Positions 1 through 9,076 of a stretch of DNA of 64,000 nucleotides are shown here, one piece after another. Each line of letters begins with the position of its first letter. Within the stretch, counting starts at the first letter, position 1. Position numbers and translations under genes: made by a program. The stretch is from an uncultured Lachnospiraceae bacterium. GTDB lineage: Bacteria; Bacillota; Clostridia; Lachnospirales; Lachnospiraceae. Location: contig CAMJHQ010000007.1 in NCBI GenBank assembly GCA_946405625.1, positions 58,463 through 122,462 of the forward strand. Direction: 5' to 3'. The notes below the pieces were generated by a model. That model did no database searches. It was not told the DNA's origin and was given only the letters and a program-made list of their open reading frames with translations.

Positions 1-23
1 ATACTGTTTAACTCTAATTTCAC
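1..23 (-). CDS. Start of a gene running off the left edge (possible fructuronate reductase)
   Basis: A GTG codon at 21-23 (minus strand) is preceded by a good ribosome binding site, GAGGAGA at 29-35, five bases upstream. It opens a frame reading M-K-L-E-L-N-S before the window ends. Position just downstream of uxuA, behind a palindromic operator, suggests another uronate or xylan catabolism gene; an oxidoreductase of the UxuB type would fit the pathway, but seven residues cannot identify it. Confidence 0.35.
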
Positions 24-69
24 CGCAGTCTCCTCTGATCTGAAATATTATTATCTATCGGACAGGGAT

Positions 70-89
70 TTGGTTTAACGTTTAACCAA
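70..89. promoter_or_regulatory. LacI-family-like operator palindrome
   Basis: TTGGTTTAACGTTTAACCAA is a 20-bp palindrome with one mismatched pair and a central CG, the shape expected for a LacI/GalR-family operator (including CcpA cre-like sites). It lies between the uxuA stop and the start codon at 23, so it most likely controls the gene that runs off the left edge. The binding protein is not in the window. Confidence 0.5.
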
Positions 90-117
90 GCATATTCTCC
101 CTTGATTCCGCTTACAT

Positions 118-1176
118 TTACTGTTTGTCCAGCATATCCCACGCGCCGAGAATATACATAATACCGAGTGCTCTGTCATAGAGTCCGTAGCCCGGTCTTG
201 ATTTCTCGCCCCAGATATGTCTTCCATGATCCGGTCTGATATAACCATCAAATCCGTTATCATGATAAGCCTTGATTATATCCAGTATTCCAACATCACC
301 ATCACAATCTCTGTGTGATGCCTCGCTGAAATCTCCGTTTGAATAATGCTTTACATTTCTTATATGTGCAAATGCAATCCTGTCTGTATGGCGTCTTACG
401 ATATCAGCCACATTGTTCTCAGGATTAGATCCGAGTGAACCGCTGCACAGAGTAAGGCAGTTATATGGATCGTCCACCATGCTGAGGAATCTGTCTACCG
501 AATCGCTGTCCACAAGAAGTCTCGGAAGACCGAAGATATCCCATGGTGGATCATCCGGATGTATAGCCATTTTGATTCCTGTCTCGTGACAAGTCGGCAT
601 CAATGCTTCAAGGAAATACTTGAGATTTTCCCACAGCGTTTCCTTATCCACATTCTCATACATTTTGAAAAGCTCCTTCAGATGAGCCATTCTTTCAGGC
701 TCCCAGCCCGGCATGGTATAACCCTTGCATTCGCGAAGTATATACTCAGCCATCTCTTCGGGATCCTGCTTGATCTTATCCTTCTCATAATAGAGAGCTG
801 TAGATCCATCCGGAAGCGGATGGAAAAGATCTGTCCTGGTCCAGTCAAAAACAGGCATGAAGTTGTAGCATACAACCTTTACTCCGAACTCCGCAAGATT
901 ACGGAGAGTCTCCTTGTAATTCTCTATATAGAGATCTCTGTTCGGGCCTGCGGTCTTAATGTCGTCATGTACATTTACAGACTCAACGACTTCCATACCA
1001 AAACCGTATTCATCCAGTTCATCCTTAACCTTCTGTATCTCTTCCTTCTCCCAAACCTCTCCGGGCTGTTTATAATGAAGAGCCCAAACTATCTCTTCAA
1101 CTCCGGGGATCTGCTTGATATCGGAGAGTGATACAGAATCATTGCCGGTTCCATACCAGCGAAATGACATCTTCAT
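118..1176 (-). CDS. uxuA: Mannonate dehydratase
   Basis: This is D-mannonate dehydratase (EC 4.2.1.8), which converts D-mannonate to 2-keto-3-deoxygluconate in cytoplasmic glucuronate catabolism. The protein opens with M-K-M-S-F-R-W-Y-G, typical of the family, and contains the histidine/cysteine-rich metal site region (AIHPDDPPWDIFGLPR and LTLCSGSLG) and the C-terminal DGYIRPDHGR motif. Length, about 352 residues, matches the family. The ATG at 1176 is preferred for its distance from AGGAG; an ATG six bases further upstream is also possible. It is the last complete gene after GH43, GH51 and GH115, so glucuronate released by the GH115 enzyme would enter this pathway. Confidence 0.95.
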   Translation of the reverse strand: MKMSFRWYGTGNDSVSLSDIKQIPGVEEIVWALHYKQPGEVWEKEEIQKVKDELDEYGFGMEVVESVNVHDDIKTAGPNRDLYIENYKETLRNLAEFGVKVVCYNFMPVFDWTRTDLFHPLPDGSTALYYEKDKIKQDPEEMAEYILRECKGYTMPGWEPERMAHLKELFKMYENVDKETLWENLKYFLEALMPTCHETGIKMAIHPDDPPWDIFGLPRLLVDSDSVDRFLSMVDDPYNCLTLCSGSLGSNPENNVADIVRRHTDRIAFAHIRNVKHYSNGDFSEASHRDCDGDVGILDIIKAYHDNGFDGYIRPDHGRHIWGEKSRPGYGLYDRALGIMYILGAWDMLDKQ

Positions 1177-1216
1177 AATCATGTACTCCTAAATCTATTT
1201 GAAATTAATATTACCC

Positions 1217-4108
1217 TTAGACTCTTACACTTTCAGCCGGGCCGAGATATGACGGAAGAAGACTTTCTCCCTTCTTTACAAGAATGATCTTTTCAAGAAC
1301 ATTTTCTTCAGCCTCACCGAAAAATGTTATAGTATTGAATCCCTTTTCCAGCGTACAGATATCCTTAACAGGTCTCACATGAGACATAACCCCGTCAGAC
1401 CAGCTGTTCCATACTCCGTTTTTCAGATCTTCCGTTATATACTCGAGAACTGAACGGTCCTCACCGTTAACAGAGTAAACGAGTCTTATCTTCTTTCCGA
1501 ATTCATATGCATGTGTCGGAAGAAGCTGGAAGGTTATTTCATACTCTCCCGGATCCTGTACATAAACGCTGTAGTTAACAAGAGCTTTTCCGTCAGCCTT
1601 CGGAGAATAATCCACCTTTTCCGTATCAAAAAGTTTAATCGCATTCTCACATCTGCCGAGTGCCTTAACTGTCTTAAACTCCTTGTTGCTTGTATTATGA
1701 GATTCACTTACGAAGTCTGCTGCATCGATAACTGCTATTCCTCTTTCCTCAAGGAATGAAATGCCCTTATCATCCGATGCCTCGATTTCCTTCAGGGATT
1801 CAGGATCGATAATGTTAGGTTCAACTGTAAAATCGATCTTTCCTCCTTCATAGACTACTGAAAATGTAATCTCGGAATCCGAATCTATCTTCTTCTTATC
1901 TACTTCTACCGTAATATATTCAAATGATTTATCGAGCGACAGAGTTCCTTCTGTCCTGCTGAAACTGAGTGCAGGAGAAGACGCTTCTATCTTATAATCT
2001 ATATCTTCATCACCTGTTGAAGCCGCAAAGATAAGCGCTGTCTGCTTATCAGTAAGTGCGTCTCCCTTCAGGAACTGTCTTACTGTCAGTTTCTTTCCTG
2101 TCCAGTCCTGACCTGCAGAAGCGCCTGTCTCACCGACAAGTCCTGCCATAAGTCCCTTACCCGGAACAGGGATAACTTCTTCAACTATAGGATTCGTCAT
2201 TTCTTCCGAATTCCAGTGCTTAAAACCGATATGCGGTCCGAAACCGAAGCCGTACCACTTTCCGTCCGCTGCTGTATGAAGCTTATCGGTAAGCGCCTTA
2301 TCACGCTTTAAAGCATCCTTGATAAGCTTGCCGTATCTGTTAGCTTCAACTGCACCTATCGATGCATAGTAATGATTGAGACCTCTAAATATCCAGAGTT
2401 TAATAAGATTCATTGCTCCAAGAACATTGTAGGAAATGAGATATGTATAAGAATCCTTATATTCAGCCGGACATTTCTCTTCCAGCTCCTCGCAGATTCT
2501 TTCAATCTCCTCTGCTTCTTTAAGAACTCTGTATGATTCATAATAGTTCTGCGGATGATAAACCTTATCGTTTAAATGCTCCGGTCTTCTGTTATGTATA
2601 AGTCTGTTATATCTGTTAAATATATCTGCAAGCTTATCTGTATCTTCCTCTGAAAATGCAGCGCCGAACTGGAGTTTCATCCAGTTACGGAGGTACTCAT
2701 CAGTATTATTCGGAGCTGTTATACCGTACTTATCATAGTCATATGCTAGATCCAGGAAGTATGAAAGCGGCATCTCCTGAAGTCCGAGATCTCCGACATT
2801 TACTATCCATAACTCACGGACATTCTTCTCATAAGCTGTGGTCATTTCTTCCCATACCTCAGGGAGATATGTGCAGTTGACCCACTCATAAGATATAGGT
2901 TCTCCGTGGTAATCGAAATGATAATACATTCCGAAGCCGCCCTTATGACTCTTCATTTCTTCATCAGGAAGACTTCTTACATAACCATGATTATCATCAC
3001 AGAGCATGAGGATTACATTATCCAGATCCTCTGTATGCTTTAATCCCTCTGTATTTTCATCACCGTAATAATATGCTTCCACTTCCTTGTAGAGTGCTAT
3101 CATTCTCGGCACTTCGGCAAGGTTCGGATTAACTTCCTCAGCTATAAGCTCATTCTGAGTTTTCAGAACATCCTTGATCAGCTCGATATTATCCTTAAGA
3201 GTAGCCTTCTCTCCGAGGATCATGGAATCTCTCTCACCTCTCATACCAACGGTGATAACATTTTCCAGATGTCCGTTTCTCTTAAGTCCGTCTCTCCAGA
3301 ATCTTGTGATTCCTTCCTTATTCGAACGAAAATCCCATGCATCTCCGTAGATAGAATCCTTACCTCTTACGTGGCTGTATTCCTCACCGTGTCTTAAGCA
3401 TGGCTCATGATGGGACAGGCCCATTACTATTCCCAGTTCATCAGCAAGTATTGCACTTTCGAGTCCCGGACCGTCCTCTGCAAAGCAGGATGCCCACATG
3501 GCAGGCCAGAGATAGTTACCCTTCATTCTGAGAAGGATCTCGAATATTCCTTCATAGGCTTTTCTGTTAACGCCGCCGAAGTTCTTCATGCACCAATTTC
3601 CGAAAGCCGGCCATTCATCATTGATAAAGAAGCCCCTGTATCTTACAGAAGGCTCCTTTGATATTAATCTGTCCTCGTCCGTAACGGACACCTCACGCTT
3701 TACCGGTACAACCTTTGACCAGTTAACAAGCGGTGAAACTCCGAGAAGTTCAGAGAGGTGGAAAAGTCCGTATATAAGTCCTCTCTTATCACTTCCGGCA
3801 ATTATGATATCCTCACCGATCGGGAAAAAGCCGTATACCTCGCGCTTACCTGAAATGTTTTCCGCACTGATAATTCCGCTTGATATAAACTTCTTTATGA
3901 TCTTGCTTTCGTCCGAAAGACCGAAAATTATTCTTATTTCATCCGATGACTTCTCTGAAGAGACGTCATCAACGCATTCGATTTCGAGAGGAGTACATCC
4001 CGTAACGAGCTCTACATCCCGCCTCACCATATCAGCCACTCTTAATGCTCCTTGCGGAGTGCTTGCGTCACATATAAAATGTATTCTTTTCTCCTCTGAA
4101 ATCTTCAT
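1217..4108 (-). CDS. GH115 xylan alpha-1,2-glucuronidase
   Basis: A 963-residue glycoside hydrolase of family GH115, which removes alpha-1,2-linked glucuronic or 4-O-methylglucuronic acid from xylan, including internal decorations. An N-terminal GH115 accessory domain (about 1-150) is followed by the barrel signature RYRGFFINDEWPAFGNW (about 157-172), then LLRMKGNYLWPAMW (about 192-205) and GLSHHEPCLRH. The C-terminal region (about 690-963) is beta-rich, as in the C-terminal domains of characterised members. No signal peptide is visible, so it should act in the cytoplasm on imported aldouronic oligosaccharides. The ATG has an upstream GAGGAAG. It lies 58 bp after GH51 and 34 bp before uxuA, which fits one operon. 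Confidence 0.93.
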   Translation of the reverse strand: MKISEEKRIHFICDASTPQGALRVADMVRRDVELVTGCTPLEIECVDDVSSEKSSDEIRIIFGLSDESKIIKKFISSGIISAENISGKREVYGFFPIGEDIIIAGSDKRGLIYGLFHLSELLGVSPLVNWSKVVPVKREVSVTDEDRLISKEPSVRYRGFFINDEWPAFGNWCMKNFGGVNRKAYEGIFEILLRMKGNYLWPAMWASCFAEDGPGLESAILADELGIVMGLSHHEPCLRHGEEYSHVRGKDSIYGDAWDFRSNKEGITRFWRDGLKRNGHLENVITVGMRGERDSMILGEKATLKDNIELIKDVLKTQNELIAEEVNPNLAEVPRMIALYKEVEAYYYGDENTEGLKHTEDLDNVILMLCDDNHGYVRSLPDEEMKSHKGGFGMYYHFDYHGEPISYEWVNCTYLPEVWEEMTTAYEKNVRELWIVNVGDLGLQEMPLSYFLDLAYDYDKYGITAPNNTDEYLRNWMKLQFGAAFSEEDTDKLADIFNRYNRLIHNRRPEHLNDKVYHPQNYYESYRVLKEAEEIERICEELEEKCPAEYKDSYTYLISYNVLGAMNLIKLWIFRGLNHYYASIGAVEANRYGKLIKDALKRDKALTDKLHTAADGKWYGFGFGPHIGFKHWNSEEMTNPIVEEVIPVPGKGLMAGLVGETGASAGQDWTGKKLTVRQFLKGDALTDKQTALIFAASTGDEDIDYKIEASSPALSFSRTEGTLSLDKSFEYITVEVDKKKIDSDSEITFSVVYEGGKIDFTVEPNIIDPESLKEIEASDDKGISFLEERGIAVIDAADFVSESHNTSNKEFKTVKALGRCENAIKLFDTEKVDYSPKADGKALVNYSVYVQDPGEYEITFQLLPTHAYEFGKKIRLVYSVNGEDRSVLEYITEDLKNGVWNSWSDGVMSHVRPVKDICTLEKGFNTITFFGEAEENVLEKIILVKKGESLLPSYLGPAESVRV

Positions 4109-4165
4109 GCCATCTTCCTCAATTACTTATAATATATCTTTAAAATAACTAACGTATCTGTATCC

Positions 4166-5653
4166 TTATGCCTGCTTCTTAAACTTCAGATAGTTCCACG
4201 AACCGCCTGTAAGTATGACACTTCCGCCGATACTCTTCTCTACGGGAACAACCTTATCCGGTTCAGTAATCGAATTACCTGCCTTAAGATCATCACCTTC
4301 CATAGATATATGTTCAACTAACTCGAAGCCTTCAAAGCCATCAAGACTAAGCTCTGCCTCAGCATCTTCACCAAGCTTTCTGTTTACTGCAAATACAGAA
4401 ATCTCAGACTCATCATCAGAGATTACAGCTACAGCATCAACCGTAGGAACATCAACTGCTTTACCTTCGGTAAATGTATCACATGTGATATCAGCCTTGA
4501 TTGCAGTTCCTCTTCCGTTAAGAGATGTATACTTAAACGGATAGAAGATTGTCTGCTTCCATACACCGCCGCCTGTAACAGTCATGATCGGAGCTATTAC
4601 ATTTACAAGCTGTGCAAGACATGCAACCTTGACTCTGTCAGAATTCTTGAGAAGCGCTATCATAAGGTCACCGACAACTATCGCATCCTCGAGATTATAC
4701 ATATCTTCAAGCAGCGGAGGGGCAACCTGCCACGGCTCCTGCTTCTTATCCTGCTCGTTGCTGTGGAACCATACATTCCACTCATCAAAGGAAAGCATGA
4801 TCTTTTTGTCGGATTTCTTCTCTTCCTTTACCTTGTCACAGATAGCTACGACATCCTTGATGAACTTATCCATGATAACAGCTGAACCCATGTATTCCTG
4901 TGAATTATTCTCAGGATTTCCGTAATAGCTGTGAAGTGACAGATAATCCACATGATCATATGCTTCTCTGAGAACTGTCTCTTCCCATTCTCCGAAAGTC
5001 TCCATCTGTGGTCCCGAGCTTCCGCATGCTACAAGCTCTATTGACGGATCAACCATCTTCATAAGCTTGGCTGTCTCACATGCAAGTCTTGCATACTCTC
5101 CGGCTCTCTTGGTACCTATCTGCCAATCTCCGTCCATCTCGTTTCCGAGACACCAGAGCTTGATTCCGAACGGCTCATCAAAACCGTTTTCTCTTCTCAT
5201 GTTGGCATAATATGTATCAGTCTTTGAATTACAGTATTCAACAACATTTCTTGCATCATCAGCACCTCTTGTTCCGAGGTTGACTGCCATCATGATGTCC
5301 GAAGACGCTCTCTTTGCCCATTCCTGGAACTCATCGATTCCAACTTCATTGGTCTCTATTGAATTCCATGCGAGCTCCATCTTTCTCGGACGTTTTGACC
5401 TGTCGCCCGTTCCATCTTCCCAGTTATATCCGGATACAAAGTTTCCACCCGGGTATCTGATCATAGGAACCTTAAGCTCCTTGATAAGGTCCATAACATC
5501 CTGACGGAATCCCATATCATCCGCAGTTTCATGTCCCGGCTCATAAATGCCGCCGTAAACGGCTCTGCCGAGATGCTCTATAAAAGAGCTGTAAATTCTG
5601 TCATCAATCTTGCTGATGACACCGTCTTTACTAAATTTAATCTGTGCCTTCAT
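4166..5653 (-). CDS. abfA: GH51 alpha-L-arabinofuranosidase
   Basis: This intracellular enzyme hydrolyses terminal arabinofuranosyl side chains from arabinoxylan or arabinan oligosaccharides. Its 495 residues match the usual GH51 length. The acid/base glutamate is in WCLGNEMDG (about E172) and the nucleophile in SFDEWNVW (about E291); RYPGGNFVSGYNWEDG (about 66-81) is also family-typical. After the barrel comes the beta-sandwich C-terminal domain (about 390-495). There is no signal peptide. It lies 18 bp downstream of GH43 and 57 bp upstream of GH115, so transcription is probably shared. Confidence 0.96.
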   Translation of the reverse strand: MKAQIKFSKDGVISKIDDRIYSSFIEHLGRAVYGGIYEPGHETADDMGFRQDVMDLIKELKVPMIRYPGGNFVSGYNWEDGTGDRSKRPRKMELAWNSIETNEVGIDEFQEWAKRASSDIMMAVNLGTRGADDARNVVEYCNSKTDTYYANMRRENGFDEPFGIKLWCLGNEMDGDWQIGTKRAGEYARLACETAKLMKMVDPSIELVACGSSGPQMETFGEWEETVLREAYDHVDYLSLHSYYGNPENNSQEYMGSAVIMDKFIKDVVAICDKVKEEKKSDKKIMLSFDEWNVWFHSNEQDKKQEPWQVAPPLLEDMYNLEDAIVVGDLMIALLKNSDRVKVACLAQLVNVIAPIMTVTGGGVWKQTIFYPFKYTSLNGRGTAIKADITCDTFTEGKAVDVPTVDAVAVISDDESEISVFAVNRKLGEDAEAELSLDGFEGFELVEHISMEGDDLKAGNSITEPDKVVPVEKSIGGSVILTGGSWNYLKFKKQA

Positions 5654-5671
5654 GTCTTCTCCCTTAAAACA

Positions 5672-7084
5672 TTAATCAAGCGCAAAGCTCAGCATCTGTA
5701 ATGATCCCGAACCTTTATATGAAATATAAATTGCATATACTCCGTCTTCTAACGCAATATCGGAACTGTACTCTGTCCAGATATTTGTATTCTCTACCTT
5801 CATCTCGGCAAGTGCAGGGCCATCAATCGCTGTCTTCACCTCGAATACGCCGTCTCCGTATCCTCTTACCTTGACAGAAACCTTCCTAATTTCCTGACAG
5901 TCATAATACTTAAAGCCTATAACTGTCTTATCCTTGATTCCCGAAATAAAAGGTTCAGGCTTATCCATTCCCTCATCAAGTCTCTGCTTGATGGTAGGTT
6001 CACCCGGATCTCCCACATACATATGCGGCTCACCTTCTGTAAAGAGATTACATGCAGTATAAGCCAAATGCTCACCCTTACCTGTAAGAGGTGCAGCATT
6101 AAGTCCCTGAGATGTGATCTCTACCTGTGGGATCAGACCGTCCTCGGTGAAATGTATTATTTCCGCACAGCCCTGTCTGCTGTACCAGTTTCCGTTTGTA
6201 TGACGATGGTAGAAAATATACCACTCACCTGCAATCTCAACTATACTTCCGTGATTGTTTGCTCCATACATCGAAGGGAAATCAGCCTTCTTATATGTAT
6301 CTATACCGAGATCACAGTTACTTACGATAACTCCTCTGTAGGTAAACGGTCCCTTCGGTGAATCACTTGTTGCATAGCAGAGCTCATGCATCCAGATAGA
6401 AGAATAAATAAAGTAATATGTATTTCCTCTTTTTCTGATAGATGATGCTTCAAAGAATTCATGTCCTTCAAAGCTTCCCTTTTCAGGATTCTCTATTCCC
6501 GGTGCAACCAGAACACCATCTTCTTCGATAGTCAGCATGTCCGGTCCGAGAACAAAGCAGAAAGAACCGCTTCTTGACTTATCTCCTCTTGGACAGAATC
6601 CTGTATAAAGATATGTCTTATCTCCTTCACGGATTACACCCGGATCAAACTGAGGTTCATCACCCTTTCTGTCTCCGAGCTTTGTTCCGTCCTTGTAGTG
6701 AACATATCCGAGAAATTCGAACTTTCCCGCAGGACTGTCACTTACTGCAACCGATACAACGGAAACCTTGTCATAGACATAGTAAAGATAGTATCTTCCA
6801 TCCGGTCCCTCTACGACATCAGGTGCATAAAGACACATCCTTCCGTCCTTGTTCAGAGGATCTGCAGTCTTCTCATAGATAACTCCCTCATATCTCCAGT
6901 TACCCAGATCATCGACCGGTGCGGACCAGGTTACATAGTCACCCAGACAGAACACATGACCATCGAAAATATCATGTGATCCATAGACATAAACTCTACC
7001 GTTAAATACATACGGTTCACCGTCCGGAATGTACTCCCATGACGGAAGATAAGGATTAATTCCTTGCTTTTTTGTCTCGCTCAT
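5672..7084 (-). CDS. GH43 beta-xylosidase / arabinofuranosidase with C-terminal beta-sandwich
   Basis: A five-bladed propeller glycosidase of GH43 acting on xylo- or arabinoxylo-oligosaccharides. Candidate catalytic residues are the base in YIPDGEPYVF (about D21), the pKa-tuning aspartate in QFDPGVI (about D147) and the acid in HEFFEASSI (about E212). YAPDVVEGPDGRYYLYY (about 86-102) is a characteristic blade. Residues from about 340 form an extra beta-rich domain resembling CBM6-type modules. Arabinofuranosidase and xylosidase members cannot be separated by eye. No signal peptide. It is the first gene of the GH43-GH51-GH115-uxuA run and has its own upstream control region. Confidence 0.9.
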   Translation of the reverse strand: MSETKKQGINPYLPSWEYIPDGEPYVFNGRVYVYGSHDIFDGHVFCLGDYVTWSAPVDDLGNWRYEGVIYEKTADPLNKDGRMCLYAPDVVEGPDGRYYLYYVYDKVSVVSVAVSDSPAGKFEFLGYVHYKDGTKLGDRKGDEPQFDPGVIREGDKTYLYTGFCPRGDKSRSGSFCFVLGPDMLTIEEDGVLVAPGIENPEKGSFEGHEFFEASSIRKRGNTYYFIYSSIWMHELCYATSDSPKGPFTYRGVIVSNCDLGIDTYKKADFPSMYGANNHGSIVEIAGEWYIFYHRHTNGNWYSRQGCAEIIHFTEDGLIPQVEITSQGLNAAPLTGKGEHLAYTACNLFTEGEPHMYVGDPGEPTIKQRLDEGMDKPEPFISGIKDKTVIGFKYYDCQEIRKVSVKVRGYGDGVFEVKTAIDGPALAEMKVENTNIWTEYSSDIALEDGVYAIYISYKGSGSLQMLSFALD

Positions 7085-7148
7085 TTCTTCTACCTCATTT
7101 CATAATTTTTTGGTCAAATAGTCAATGGTTAAAGATGTTATATAGGTT

Positions 7149-7193
7149 GCAAAAATAGCATAATATATTAAAAATGGCTTTTTGCTATTTTTG
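7149..7193 (-). promoter_or_regulatory. Inverted repeat upstream of the GH43 operon
   Basis: Perfect 10-bp arms CAAAAATAGC (7150-7159) and GCTATTTTTG (7184-7193) flank a 24-base AT-rich spacer, about 65-110 bp upstream of the GH43 start. The arrangement suits a regulator-binding site or cis element controlling this operon. The neighbouring YesN-type regulator is a candidate, but nothing in the sequence proves it. Confidence 0.4.
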
Positions 7194-7204
7194 TTATAAC
7201 TGAA

Positions 7205-7250
7205 AAAAACTAAAATAAAAACAGGCGTAACAATAATCGATACGCCTGTT
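7205..7250 (-). terminator. Rho-independent terminator
   Basis: Arms AACAGGCGTA (7220-7229) and TACGCCTGTT (7241-7250) form a perfect 10-bp stem. On the minus strand it is followed by a U-rich tail. It lies 8 bp beyond the stop of the gene at 7258-7923 and separates the transporter operon from the GH43 operon. Confidence 0.85.
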
Positions 7251-7257
7251 GATAAGT

Positions 7258-7923
7258 CTAGCGGAACATATATCTGAGAACATCCATTCCTTTTTCATAC
7301 TCCTCGGTTTTACCGGTAAGAATGAAGTAAATATTTTCACCCGCCAACAAATATTCTTTTGCAAAGGCTGTATCCGTTATATCTATAGCAGCCGCCTTTT
7401 CCTCTCCCGAATCACCCAGTTTCCTGTACACGAACCTGTCTGACAGCTTTTCCTTCAATTTGCTGTCTAAAGTCTCATCAAGGTCTGCCAGACACTCCAT
7501 CTGAGTTATAAATTGAAGGCCCTTCTCGGTTGTAATCAAATAATTATAGGAATTGGTTGCAATCTCGGCTTCAAGAGCCATTACAGTTGAAGGATCGTTC
7601 TCATCAAGTATTATATATGGTGCAAAATTAACCTTGTTAAACAATCCGCTCTTACCAAGGTATTCCATATAGTCATCCGAAAGGTATTTCTCTCCTTCAA
7701 GATTTATCTGAGCGCCAATTACCCCTCCTGTCACAATAACATGTCTGAAGCTTAATAACATTTCAACAAGAAACCACATAAAAAGCGCAAGGCATATAAG
7801 TGCGACAATACACGTCTTCAGATAATATTCTTTAAAATAACTTTTCTTCTCAGCTTTATCCATCTCGCTGAGTTTTTGTTTTTCTTCTTCTATATATTCT
7901 TTAAAAGTCAGTCCATGGATCAT
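7258..7923 (-). CDS. Uncharacterised single-pass membrane protein, partner of the DUF624 gene
   Basis: I do not recognise this 221-residue protein. It has a charged N-terminal cytoplasmic stretch (about 1-32), one strong transmembrane helix (about 33-55, CIVALICLALFMWFLVEMLL) and a soluble C-terminal domain of about 165 residues containing two short runs, NSYNYLITTEKGL and AFAKEYLLAGENIYFIL. It overlaps the upstream DUF624 gene by four bases (ATGA), so translation is coupled. Its place beside a DUF624 protein in a sugar ABC operon suggests an accessory role in uptake or sensing, which is inference. Confidence 0.7.
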   Translation of the reverse strand: MIHGLTFKEYIEEEKQKLSEMDKAEKKSYFKEYYLKTCIVALICLALFMWFLVEMLLSFRHVIVTGGVIGAQINLEGEKYLSDDYMEYLGKSGLFNKVNFAPYIILDENDPSTVMALEAEIATNSYNYLITTEKGLQFITQMECLADLDETLDSKLKEKLSDRFVYRKLGDSGEEKAAAIDITDTAFAKEYLLAGENIYFILTGKTEEYEKGMDVLRYMFR

Positions 7924-9050
7924 TTATTTCCACCGCCCTCACTGACTTTTTTGTTTCCGTTTTTGTTGTTCGCTCCGGCATTCGATTTCTTTCCGGATTT
8001 AGATCTTCCCTTATTGGAAGATTTCTTATTATTTCTGTTATTGCCGTTATTACTGTTCTTATTATTCTTTACGGCATTTTCCGTTTTTTCTGCTTTCACT
8101 TCCTTTACGGATTCAGCAGCCTTTTCGGATTTATCTTCATTTTCAGATTCTGATTTTTTATCTTTATTATCTCTATTTTCAGTATCTGTTTTTTTGTTTT
8201 TATTATCTTTCTTTGCAGCCTCTGCATTTTTATCTTTATTATCTTTCTTTGCAGCTTCTGCTTTCTTATCTTTAATTTCAGACTTTGCAGCTTCTTCTGA
8301 TTCTGATGCAGCGTCATCTGTACTTTCAGTCTTCTCCGCGCCGTCTTCCTCTGATGCATCTTCCTCACCAAAGTCCAGCGGCTTCAGCTCTTCATCAGCA
8401 GGAGTTCCGTCCGGATTATATGGATTCTGAACTTCTCCGAAGGTCTGCTCCTCGAGAATCTGAAATTTCTTAATAAAGAAAATGGCGTTATAATAAAGTG
8501 TCAAAGTACTTATTGAAAGGCATATAAGCCATGCCCATTTAATATTGTAATATGAGATAATAAGAGGTGCGACTGCCATAGCTACACCAAGGACAACTCT
8601 TGGCAGATGAACTATTCCGAATACCAATGCATTTCTGAATGCCGCAAAATTCTTAGTCTCAAATCTTGCAAGCATAGGAAACATGCAGAATACTGTAATC
8701 GCAAACATTACAGTAAAAATTGCAAGAAGTCCGACTACGATCGTATTTGTGAGTGTTCCGCCGTAAACCAGCAGCCAGTTCCACCCAAAGAAAAATACTA
8801 TTATAAGGACAATGATCGACAGCCATGTATTCTGAGCCAGATTCTGCTTAAATGAATGAAAGAACGCTTTAGTAACACCTGTTGCTTCTCCTCTTTCGAG
8901 TTTCATTGCAGTATAATACTTTGCAGATACCGCTGCGCCGAAGGTTATGATTGGTAATGAACATACAAAGCATAATATGTTCAGCCACATCAGGTCCGCC
9001 AACCTTCCGAGAAATAACATAAAATCACTGTCATATCTTAAAAATCCCAT
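7920..9050 (-). CDS. DUF624 (YesL-family) membrane protein with long charged tail
   Basis: The first 200 residues are a typical YesL/DUF624 integral membrane protein with about five helices, starting MGFLRYDSDFMLFLGRLADL and containing the LPIITFGAA motif. This family often accompanies YesMN-controlled oligosaccharide transporters; its function is unknown. From about residue 215 the protein carries an unusual tail of some 160 residues, first acidic and then a low-complexity K/D/N/E-rich stretch with imperfect repeats such as AEAAKKDNKDKN, ending in an Asn/Lys/Ser-rich basic segment. The tail is predicted to be disordered. The gene lies 26 bp after GH8 and overlaps the next gene. Confidence 0.85.
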   Translation of the reverse strand: MGFLRYDSDFMLFLGRLADLMWLNILCFVCSLPIITFGAAVSAKYYTAMKLERGEATGVTKAFFHSFKQNLAQNTWLSIIVLIIVFFFGWNWLLVYGGTLTNTIVVGLLAIFTVMFAITVFCMFPMLARFETKNFAAFRNALVFGIVHLPRVVLGVAMAVAPLIISYYNIKWAWLICLSISTLTLYYNAIFFIKKFQILEEQTFGEVQNPYNPDGTPADEELKPLDFGEEDASEEDGAEKTESTDDAASESEEAAKSEIKDKKAEAAKKDNKDKNAEAAKKDNKNKKTDTENRDNKDKKSESENEDKSEKAAESVKEVKAEKTENAVKNNKNSNNGNNRNNKKSSNKGRSKSGKKSNAGANNKNGNKKVSEGGGNK

Positions 9051-9076
9051 ATTTCAATCCATTCCTAAATATATAT

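Noticed and set aside
8105..8371. Second minus-strand frame inside the DUF624 tail
   Set aside because: Low-complexity K/Q/I-rich frame caused by the repeats; no start context.
7876..8430. Plus-strand Phe/Leu/Ser-rich frame
   Set aside because: It mirrors the Lys/Glu/Asp-rich tail of the DUF624 protein; a composition artefact.
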